Shown here: piece by piece, positions 1 through 6,246 of the stretch
Layout: every line of letters starts with the position of its first letter
How positions within the stretch are numbered: the first letter of the stretch is position 1
NCBI GenBank assembly: GCA_022561255.1
Contig: JADFRO010000019.1
Location: 1 to 17,266 of the forward strand
DNA from: Planctomycetota bacterium
GTDB taxonomy: Bacteria > Planctomycetota > Phycisphaerae > UBA1845
Length of the DNA stretch: 17,266 bases
Reading direction: 5' to 3'
The notes under the pieces: model-generated
What the model was told of the DNA's origin: nothing
Databases searched by the model: none
The model's input: only the letters and a program-made list of their open reading frames with translations
Made by a program: the position numbers and the translations under genes

Positions 1-651
1 TGTTTCGCCAACGCTGACTGCGCCGACAAACTCGCCTGTACGGTCGACTTCTGCTCCGGTGGAACGTGCTACCACGACGCGGCGGCTTGCGAATGTCTCG
101 GCAGCACCGACTGTAGCGACGGCGTCACCTGCACGATCGATACGTGTATCAAGAACGTGTGTGTTCATGATAGCAGCGGGTGCGAATGCCTCGTGGATTC
201 CGACTGCGGCGATGGAATCGCGTGCACGGCCGACACCTGCTGGGAAGGGCAATGCGTCAATGACGCCACGGCATGCGAATGCGTTACGGACGCCGAGTGC
301 AACGACGGTGTCACATGCAGCATCGATACGTGCGTGAACAACGTGTGCATCAACGACGTCGGAGCGTGCGACTGCTTCGCCAACGCTGACTGCGCTGACG
401 AACTCGCCTGTACGGTCGACTTCTGTGCCGGTGGAACGTGCTACCACGACGCATCGGCGTGCGAATGTGCGACCGCCGGCGACTGCTACGACGGTCTGGC
501 GTGCAGTGTAGCCTCATGCTTGGACCGGGAATGCATCTTCGACACCTCCGGGTGCGAGTGCTTTTCGGACGGCGAGTGCGACGATCGCAACAGCTGTACA
601 TCGGATACCTGCTCCGGGGAAAACGTCTGCGTTCACGAACTTGTGGCGGGT
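1..651 (+). repeat. Coding tandem repeat, 93-bp unit, seven copies
   Basis: Unit boundaries fall at about 1-87 (first two codons missing), 88-180, 181-273, 274-366, 367-459, 460-552 and 553-651, the last being two codons longer. All units keep the six-cysteine spacing. At the DNA level bases 1-87 and 373-459 are almost identical (79 of 87 positions by eye), while adjacent units differ much more. Units 2 and 4 also resemble each other (DGVTC...IDTC). This suggests expansion by blocks of several units rather than by single units. Confidence 0.85.
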
Positions 652-1272
652 TGCTGCGGCAACGGCGTGTGCGATGGGCGCGAAGATGCCTGCGAGTGTC
701 CGGTGGATTGCAAGGCAGTGAGTACGGCGTCGTGCGGCAACGGGGTCTGTGAGACTTCGGACGGTGAGGATTGCCTGACGTGCCCGGAAGATTGCAACGG
801 CCTGCAAGGCGGTTTGGTACGCGAGCGTTTCTGTTGCGGTGCCGGCGGCGGTGAAAACCCGGTGGGATGCGACGACGCGCGATGCTTCGAGGCGGGTGTG
901 TCCTGTACGTCGGACCCATCCATCGAGCCCTGTTGCGGCGATGGTCTATGCACCGGGTTCGAAACGGGATGCAACTGCCCCGAGGACTGTGGAACGCCCG
1001 CCTTGGCCGAAATCCGCGGCGCAACGTGTAACGATGGCCTGGATAACGACTGCGACAAGCTCGTCGACTGCGACGATCCGGATTGCATGAAAGACGCAGT
1101 CTGTCGAATGTGCGATGGAGATGGTGTCTGCGAGAGTGGAGAGGATTGCTACAACTGCCCGAGCGACTGCGCAGGGCTGTCGTTCGGACTGCGGATCAAA
1201 CGGTTTTGCTGCGGAAACGGAGTCTTAGAACGTCCCGAGCGGAAGCCTGGGCTGTGCGACGGGAATCCGTAG
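1..1272 (+). CDS. Secreted-type Cys-rich tandem-repeat protein, 5' truncated
   Basis: The frame is open from base 1 to a TAG stop, so this is the C-terminal 423 residues of a longer protein; the ATG at 157 lies inside a repeat and is not a real start. Residues 1-217 are seven tandem units, mostly 31 residues, each with six cysteines spaced C-x-C-x5-C-x5-C-x4-C-x4-C-x5. They are followed by about four modules of the form CGNGVC...EDCxxCPxDC, and around residues 343-362 by a motif with DGLDNDCD and DCDDPDC resembling the putative metal-binding MopE-type motif. Such disulfide- and Asp-rich repeats occur in exported proteins of planctomycetes and myxobacteria. The signal peptide, if any, is outside the window. 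No enzymatic domain is visible. A structural, adhesive or calcium-binding extracellular role is inference; the reading frame itself is secure. Confidence 0.88.
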   Translation, partial: CFANADCADKLACTVDFCSGGTCYHDAAACECLGSTDCSDGVTCTIDTCIKNVCVHDSSGCECLVDSDCGDGIACTADTCWEGQCVNDATACECVTDAECNDGVTCSIDTCVNNVCINDVGACDCFANADCADELACTVDFCAGGTCYHDASACECATAGDCYDGLACSVASCLDRECIFDTSGCECFSDGECDDRNSCTSDTCSGENVCVHELVAGCCGNGVCDGREDACECPVDCKAVSTASCGNGVCETSDGEDCLTCPEDCNGLQGGLVRERFCCGAGGGENPVGCDDARCFEAGVSCTSDPSIEPCCGDGLCTGFETGCNCPEDCGTPALAEIRGATCNDGLDNDCDKLVDCDDPDCMKDAVCRMCDGDGVCESGEDCYNCPSDCAGLSFGLRIKRFCCGNGVLERPERKPGLCDGNP

Positions 1273-1280
1273 TTCACTGT

Positions 1281-1311
1281 CTCCGGGATACGAGGGCTTC
1301 TCGTCTCGGAG
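1281..1311 (+). terminator. Imperfect hairpin after the Cys-rich gene, possible terminator
   Basis: Two stacked 5-bp stems (CTCCG with CGGAG, ACGAG with CTCGT) enclose a 5-base loop, starting 8 bases after the stop codon. No T-run follows, so a classical intrinsic terminator is doubtful. The remainder of 1273-1459 lies between converging genes. It holds only a loose 6-bp inverted repeat (1393-1398 with 1418-1423) that could act on either strand. Confidence 0.3.
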
Positions 1312-1459
1312 CACTGGATGAAACGGCTGCGGAAGCACGCCTCGCGCACTGAAACACAAGATCGATTCCTTCCTAAGCGAAGAGAGTTTTCTGGCCTAAG
1401 CTCCAACCTGTGGGACGTAGGCCGAGTTAGTGCCCAATTGGTAGTTCGGTGATCGTGAA

Positions 1460-2617
1460 TCACGGAATGACGGATCCGATCGTCTCGAGCGCTTGTTCGA
1501 CTTCCTCATCCGTATTGAAAAAGTGCGGCGACACACGAAGCCCAACACCCGGTCGACAGTCGACGAAGACACCTCGCTTTGCCAACGCTTCCACTTGGCG
1601 CTCAGGGTCATCCACTTCTATCATCACCGTACCACCGCGTTGCTCAACCTCAAGCGGGCTGTGGAGGCGCCAGCCGTGTTCCTGGGCGAACGCAACGATA
1701 CGCCTCGTACGTCGGCGAGACTCGCGCTCGATGGCGTCGAGGCCCACGTCCTCAATGATCCGCAATCCGGGCAAGAAGGAATAGAGGGCCGGGATGCTCG
1801 GTGTCCCCTGTGCAAAGCGCCGAACGCTTTGGTCATACTTCATGCCTTCGTGCGAGAAGGCGAACGGATCGGCGTGCGCGATCCAACCGGTAAGGCGCGG
1901 TTGAAATTGGCCGATCAGATCAGGTCGCACGTAGAGGTAACCACACGAGGGTCCACCGCAAAGCCATTTGATGGAACCGCCGATGAGAAAATCGACGTTC
2001 CAACGTTGCACGTCCATGCTGAGGATTCCGACCGACTGGTACGCATCCAGCACGACGAATGCGCCTACCTCATGGGCACGCCGTACCACCGCCCCCACGT
2101 CGATACGAGACGAGCTTCTGTAAGAAACGTGGGACAGAGCAACCAAAACCGTGCGATCGGTGATTGCCTCAAGCAGCCGGTCCATGGGAATGACAATATC
2201 ATTCTCTGAAGCGACGACCTGCACGTCCGCACCCAGACGCCGCTGACCTTCCCAAATGTACCCCATCGATGGAAAGTCGAGCGCCGTCGTAACGACTTGG
2301 TTCTTGCCCGGTCTGGAGAAGTCAAAGCACGAAAGCACCGCATAGAGCGCGACCGACGCGCTGGGTTGCATCTGAACGCTACCCGGTTGCGCACCAATCA
2401 GTCGGCCGATGCGATCACCGACGTCGCGCGACAGCTCCCACCATTTTGCTCCCCATGCGTCTTCGGTCGTGTGATGCCGCCACTCATCAAGGTACGCCCG
2501 CATCGAGTCGTCCAACGTGGCGGGAGCCGGGCCCAAACTGTGACTAAGAAGATAAACGCCGCTCTCGAGCGTTGGAAAGAGTTGTCTGCGTCGGTCGAGA
2601 GTTCCGGTCGCGGCCAT
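1460..2617 (-). CDS. Kynureninase-like, class-V aminotransferase-fold PLP enzyme
   Basis: A 385-residue fold-type I PLP enzyme. Visible marks, numbered from the chosen start, are YLLSHSLG near the N-terminus; VVLDAYQ with Asp191, the residue expected to pair with the pyridine nitrogen; GGSIKWL with Lys217 as the Schiff-base lysine; RFAQGTP near residue 267; and a C-terminal GLRVSPHFFNTDEEV with Arg361 as a likely substrate-carboxylate arginine. The YLxxxSLG, RFxxGTP and LRxSPxFxNTxEE patterns resemble kynureninase (L-kynurenine to anthranilate plus alanine), but the family also includes cysteine desulfurase-like and isopenicillin epimerase-like enzymes, so substrate is uncertain. ATG at 2617 is preferred because GGAG lies 6 bases upstream and homology begins soon after; a GTG at 2692 would add 25 unconvincing residues. 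It is last in the minus-strand block, 135 bases after the transporter gene. Confidence 0.82.
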   Translation of the reverse strand: MAATGTLDRRRQLFPTLESGVYLLSHSLGPAPATLDDSMRAYLDEWRHHTTEDAWGAKWWELSRDVGDRIGRLIGAQPGSVQMQPSASVALYAVLSCFDFSRPGKNQVVTTALDFPSMGYIWEGQRRLGADVQVVASENDIVIPMDRLLEAITDRTVLVALSHVSYRSSSRIDVGAVVRRAHEVGAFVVLDAYQSVGILSMDVQRWNVDFLIGGSIKWLCGGPSCGYLYVRPDLIGQFQPRLTGWIAHADPFAFSHEGMKYDQSVRRFAQGTPSIPALYSFLPGLRIIEDVGLDAIERESRRRTRRIVAFAQEHGWRLHSPLEVEQRGGTVMIEVDDPERQVEALAKRGVFVDCRPGVGLRVSPHFFNTDEEVEQALETIGSVIP

Positions 2618-2623
2618 GATCCA

Positions 2624-2627
2624 CTCC
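2624..2627 (-). promoter_or_regulatory. Shine-Dalgarno site deciding the PLP-enzyme start
   Basis: On the minus strand GGAG stands 6 bases before the ATG at 2617. The alternative upstream GTG at 2692 has no comparable site. Confidence 0.6.
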
Positions 2628-2752
2628 GTGTGATGCTGCAGGTTGTTCTCAAGCCCGTGGCGTAAGTGTACCGAAACGCTCAACGTATGCACGAACGCTG
2701 GTCAGCCTTACTTCGCTTCCGAGAGTCGCGTACTACCTGGGCGGCACCGGCT

Positions 2753-4054
2753 CTACCCTTCGACCCAGGAGAAAACGAGCGTCGACACAATACCTACGGG
2801 TACGCCGACGCGAATCCAGTGAAAAAGCCACGTCGGTACGGGTAGTCGCGAGCTGCGACGCATTTCCGAAAGCGCGTCACCCATGTTCACGTACCACGCG
2901 AATGCGATCACCGCCAAAAGTCCTCCAACAGGCTGCATCGTAGAGCCCCAAATGAAGTCGCTGAATTCGACGTAGTCGACGCTAAGAAGGGCGGGGATCG
3001 CGAGCGTCGTCGACACCAACGCGACCGCAATCACACTCCGCTTCCGCGCCCACTTCGTACTGTCGGTGATCGCGCTTACAACGACTTCAAACGCAGCCAT
3101 CTGTGAAAGCAGCGCCACGATGAAAATAGATCCGAAAAACATAAGGCCAAACACGGCGCCTGCGGGCATGTGCTCGAAAACGGCGGGCATCACTTCGAAC
3201 ATTAGCGCCGGACCGCTTCTGGTGGGCAACCCAAACGCCAGTGCCGCGGGTATCACAACCAGCCCAGCCATCAACGCGGCCATCACATCCGCCCCAGCCG
3301 TAAAAACCGCCGCTCGAGGAATATCCTCGTCGTTACGCATGTAACTGCCGTAGGCAAGCATGAACGTGCCGCCCAACCCAAACGAAAAAAAGACTTGTCC
3401 CATGGCGGCCAGAGGTGTCGTTCTGGTGAATTGATCCCAGTTTGGTTTCAGATATTCCAACGTGCCTTCCCACGCGCCCGGCAACGTGAGTGCTCTCACC
3501 ATCAGGACGGCGAGTACAACAAAAAACACAGGTAACCCCCATCGACTTAGCCTCTCAATGCCTCGGTGTACCCCCAAATACAAGACGCCGGCACAAATGG
3601 ACGAAACCGCGACGAGACTAATCGCCTGTACGGAGAAATTCGTAGAAAGGGATTCGAAGCTGCCGGATGTTTCAATGCTGACGACGTCCAACCCGAAATG
3701 AACGGCGAAATACAGAACCCAACCGACAACGACACCGTAATACGAACTGGCCATCAGCACCGTGAGCAGAAGCAGATAGCTTACGTACCTTCCGCCGGGA
3801 AGGCCCGCACGTTCGAACGCACCGAGCGTTCCACGGCGCGTGTGTCTCGCCAGCGACCACTCAGCCATGAGCCCCGGCAACCCAAACGCAATCGCGATGA
3901 GCAAGTAGGCTACGAGAAAAAGTGCACCACCGTGCTGGCCCATCATGTAGGGGAATCGCCAGATGTTGCCCAGTCCGATTGCAACACCGGCGGTGGAGAG
4001 AATGGTTCCCCAGGAAGATGCGAAAGTCGAGCGGCTCGTCGCTTCGGTCACCAA
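2753..4054 (-). CDS. Na+-dependent neurotransmitter symporter (NSS/SNF) family amino-acid transporter
   Basis: A 433-residue polytopic inner-membrane protein with about 11 predicted membrane segments, as in several bacterial NSS (LeuT-fold) transporters. The TM1 signature GLGNIWRFPY is at residues 27-36, the unwound segment that binds substrate and Na+. TM6 carries FSFGLGGTFMLAYGSYM around residues 224-239. The family imports amino acids or related amines with Na+; bacterial members include tryptophan, tyrosine and leucine carriers. Substrate cannot be read from sequence alone. The start is TTG (4054) or the next codon GTG (4051): AGGAAGG at 4060-4066 lies 5 or 8 bases upstream and overlaps the stop of the preceding gene. 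That arrangement indicates translational coupling with the dienelactone hydrolase gene, 10 bases away. Confidence 0.93.
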   Translation of the reverse strand: MVTEATSRSTFASSWGTILSTAGVAIGLGNIWRFPYMMGQHGGALFLVAYLLIAIAFGLPGLMAEWSLARHTRRGTLGAFERAGLPGGRYVSYLLLLTVLMASSYYGVVVGWVLYFAVHFGLDVVSIETSGSFESLSTNFSVQAISLVAVSSICAGVLYLGVHRGIERLSRWGLPVFFVVLAVLMVRALTLPGAWEGTLEYLKPNWDQFTRTTPLAAMGQVFFSFGLGGTFMLAYGSYMRNDEDIPRAAVFTAGADVMAALMAGLVVIPAALAFGLPTRSGPALMFEVMPAVFEHMPAGAVFGLMFFGSIFIVALLSQMAAFEVVVSAITDSTKWARKRSVIAVALVSTTLAIPALLSVDYVEFSDFIWGSTMQPVGGLLAVIAFAWYVNMGDALSEMRRSSRLPVPTWLFHWIRVGVPVGIVSTLVFSWVEG

Positions 4055-4059
4055 GGCGC

Positions 4060-4066
4060 CCTTCCT
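4060..4066 (-). promoter_or_regulatory. Shine-Dalgarno site of the transporter, overlapping the upstream stop codon
   Basis: AGGAAGG on the minus strand overlaps the TAG (4065-4067) of the hydrolase gene and serves the TTG/GTG pair at 4054/4051. This is a typical coupled-translation layout. Confidence 0.65.
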
Positions 4067-5306
4067 ACGACTTCCGCCATCGGTCAGCCCGATCGATCAG
4101 CGCATTGGAGGGTACACTGTTGTCGAGCACTTTCTTGGCGGTCTCGACCCCCATGACCGGCAGCTTGTCGGAAGCGAGGAGCCCCAACTGCACCAACACG
4201 GACGCCTGATCCCAGTAGATGTGCTCATGGGCGAGTTTGTTTCCCCGAAAATGAACGATCGCGACGAGCGCAATCTCCACACGTTTGCCGGTTGGCTTGA
4301 TGCCCGGCAACATCCAATCCATTTCAATCGTGTGCGTGAACTTGAATATCATTTCATCGACGAGTCGATCCGTACCGATCGTGCGTGAAACAGGCGTCAT
4401 CTCCGTATCGGGGGGCATTTGCGGTATGAACCGCTTCGAATAAAACTCGGTCAACGCTTCCTTGCCGACGCCGCCCGTGAGCGTTGGAATGTGGTTGACG
4501 TAGGCGCTATCCACCATCGTCTCCAGCGTATCGACGTGATTGCGCGTTTCGAACTCATACTTGACGTGTTCTTCCCACAAGGCGGCGAAATCGACCGCCA
4601 CCTTGGACGAACCTGTCCAACCCAGATGGTCGCGCAAACACTCGACCGTACGAAGATGGGCCAATTCCGATGCGTTGGGGTCATAGTGCTCACCGCCGAC
4701 GCGGGCGAACGCGTGGTCCTGACCCTTGTAGTCGCAAATCGATACGAGCTTGCTCGCGTCGAACGCTTTGTGAAGCTGCGCCTGAGCAGAAGGGGGGCAA
4801 AACTGATCCTCGCCCGCGACATGCAGCAACACCGGGCATCGAATGTCTTTTGCTTCATCCAATGCGCCTTCGATACCCACCCCGTAGTAACTGACGACGC
4901 AGTCGGGATCATGGCGCGTAGCCAATAAGTACGCGAGCTTCCCGCCGAGACAGAATCCAACGGCGCCGACAGAACCCGTACAGCTCGCCTGACTTCGTGC
5001 AAACGTAAGCGCTGCACCGCAATCCGCAGCACCCAAATCTTCGTCAAAACTCTCGTAAAGCGCGAACGCACGCTTGAGATCCGCTTCGTTTTCGGCATCC
5101 AGATCGATACCCGGTTGCTCCCGCCAGAAGAGGTCGGGACACACGACGTAGAACCCCTTGCGCGCGTAGGCGTCGGCGATGTCGCGCATGGTCTTGTTGA
5201 TGCCGAAGATTTCCTGGATCAGCACAAGCCCCGGAGCGGGCGACGTGGAGGGCTCGGCAACGTACGCGGGCATGGATTGACCATCGCTCAGCGTGATGGC
5301 AGTCAT
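4065..5306 (-). CDS. Dienelactone hydrolase fused to a SnoaL/NTF2-like domain
   Basis: A 413-residue protein with two domains. Residues 1 to about 230 are an alpha/beta-hydrolase of the dienelactone hydrolase family: QEIFG with Glu32, GFCLGG with nucleophile Cys119, Asp167 in HVAGEDQFCP, and His198 in GQDHAF form the expected Cys-Asp-His triad plus the Glu that activates the Cys. Characterised members hydrolyse dienelactones from aromatic ring cleavage, although many homologues act on other esters or lactones. Residues from about 236 to 380 form an NTF2/SnoaL-like alpha+beta barrel (for example FTHTIEMDWMLPG and IYWDQASVLVQLGLL), a fold used as a small-molecule pocket. There is no signal peptide, so it is cytosolic. 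ATG at 5306 has AGGGAG 8 bases upstream. It sits between the cupin and the transporter in one co-directional block. Confidence 0.9.
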   Translation of the reverse strand: MTAITLSDGQSMPAYVAEPSTSPAPGLVLIQEIFGINKTMRDIADAYARKGFYVVCPDLFWREQPGIDLDAENEADLKRAFALYESFDEDLGAADCGAALTFARSQASCTGSVGAVGFCLGGKLAYLLATRHDPDCVVSYYGVGIEGALDEAKDIRCPVLLHVAGEDQFCPPSAQAQLHKAFDASKLVSICDYKGQDHAFARVGGEHYDPNASELAHLRTVECLRDHLGWTGSSKVAVDFAALWEEHVKYEFETRNHVDTLETMVDSAYVNHIPTLTGGVGKEALTEFYSKRFIPQMPPDTEMTPVSRTIGTDRLVDEMIFKFTHTIEMDWMLPGIKPTGKRVEIALVAIVHFRGNKLAHEHIYWDQASVLVQLGLLASDKLPVMGVETAKKVLDNSVPSNALIDRADRWRKS

Positions 5307-5448
5307 ATTGTAAGCTCCCTATTGATGGAGTAGCGGGGATACGCATCGATCCACGCGTAGCAATCGCATCCAAACGCAATTAGAACATTTGCGGGGGTTG
5401 CGGCACAGTGTTGTGTAGCATAACCAAGTCGATCTCAACCGCTCAGGT

Positions 5449-5889
5449 CTAGCCTTCGCTAGCGCGATCGTAAGAGATAATGTTTTCCCACTCACTCGCA
5501 TCGGACCGTGCCACGACCGCAACGACCGGCTCGGTGTCGCTCATGTTGAAGACTTCATGTGGTAGACCGGGCTCGATGTAGATGAAATCGCCAGCCTGGT
5601 TTTCAACTACGTTCCTACAGCCTGGTCCGAACTCGTGTCGCACTCTGCCCTGAAGGATGTAGAGCATGACGTCGAAGTCGACGTGGATGTGCGCTTTGGC
5701 TACCCCGCCCGGAGGGATGGTTGCGACGTTCATGGAAAGCTTTGTGGAGCCGACATTCTTCGCCGACATGCCGACCTTGTACCTGATGCCGTTCCAATCA
5801 CGGCAGTTTTCACCGCCGCCACCACGGATGCAATGAATGCCATCGTCGTGTTCGACAAATTTCGAAAGGTCTAGATCAGCCGTTGTCAC
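5449..5889 (-). CDS. Small single-domain cupin protein
   Basis: About 146 residues, one conserved beta-barrel cupin domain. Motif 1 is PPGGVAKAHIHVDFDVMLYI: the two His ligands are present, but the usual metal-binding Glu position is occupied by Val with Asp just before it. Motif 2 is GDFIYIEPGLPHEVFN, with the His and Asn kept and the usual Pro replaced by Glu. Metal binding through three His is therefore plausible, but catalytic activity (dioxygenase, isomerase) is unproven; a sensor or storage role is possible. Starts considered are ATG 5958, ATG 5901 and GTG 5889. GTG 5889 is chosen because GGAGG lies 5 bases upstream, whereas ATG 5958 falls within a good promoter-like element. It heads the minus-strand block, 142 bases before the hydrolase gene. 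Confidence 0.85.
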   Translation of the reverse strand: MTTADLDLSKFVEHDDGIHCIRGGGGENCRDWNGIRYKVGMSAKNVGSTKLSMNVATIPPGGVAKAHIHVDFDVMLYILQGRVRHEFGPGCRNVVENQAGDFIYIEPGLPHEVFNMSDTEPVVAVVARSDASEWENIISYDRASEG

Positions 5890-5894
5890 TTGAA

Positions 5895-5899
5895 CCTCC
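5895..5899 (-). promoter_or_regulatory. Shine-Dalgarno site for the cupin GTG start
   Basis: GGAGG on the minus strand, 5 bases before GTG at 5889. The competing ATG at 5901 overlaps this site and has no well-spaced site of its own. Confidence 0.55.
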
Positions 5900-5937
5900 A
5901 TCTCGTTAACGAAGATACCTCGCAACGTGTTCTCGAA

Positions 5938-5966
5938 ATGATAACAGAGGTATAACATTCGACCAA
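5938..5966 (-). promoter_or_regulatory. Sigma70-like promoter for the cupin/hydrolase/transporter block
   Basis: Reading the minus strand, TTGGTC (5966-5961), a 17-base spacer, then TATCAT (5943-5938). Transcription would start near 5931, leaving a leader of about 40 bases before GTG 5889. The -10 hexamer and spacer equal those found upstream of the peptidase gene. Confidence 0.4.
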
Positions 5967-6246
5967 CCCGGCATGAGTCACCCTTTCCGATCGACCCGAC
6001 CTGTGCCTGATACCATCCCCGACGTCAGTCACATTGGAGCCGTGGAGCCGCCGGGACTGCCTCACGGGGTGATGAATAATCCAGTCATGCCAGCCGAAAA
6101 ACCACCCGGCGCTGCGTGAAGCGGGAAAATACGAGCGATTTAGTCCGCACGCACGCGGGACCGGCGTTTGGGATTGTACCCCCACGCTGGTACCCTACGC
6201 GGGAGCGGCGTTCGGTCATCGCCGCAAGTTAACAAGCGGGAGAGCT

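Larger units (their letters stand above)
5890..6246. other. Divergent intergenic region between cupin and malic enzyme
   Basis: This 357-base stretch holds the cupin leader and promoter at its left side and must hold the malic enzyme control region at its right. I see a weak TTGGGA-N17-TACCCT pair at 6168-6196 and a GGGAG just before the TTG at 6247. No convincing inverted repeat, riboswitch fold, RNA gene or conserved small reading frame is visible. Confidence 0.5.

Noticed and set aside
1..651. CRISPR-like array
   Set aside because: The 93-base periodicity is in-frame protein repeat with diverged copies and no constant repeat/variable spacer pattern.
350..1024. 224-residue minus-strand frame
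   Set aside because: It mirrors the Cys-rich gene and consists of Arg/Pro/His-rich low-complexity sequence without domain signals.
157..1272. Cys-rich gene starting at ATG 157
   Set aside because: The same frame is open from base 1 and encodes complete repeat units upstream of 157, so the gene is truncated by the window, not started here.
1493..2209. 238-residue plus-strand frame
   Set aside because: It lies opposite the PLP enzyme, whose catalytic motifs are intact.
2618..2692. 25-residue N-terminal extension of the PLP enzyme from GTG 2692
   Set aside because: There is no ribosome site and the sequence is unlike the family; ATG 2617 has GGAG at proper distance.
3566..4156. 196-residue plus-strand frame
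   Set aside because: It is antisense to the transporter and the hydrolase end, with no recognisable motif or ribosome site.
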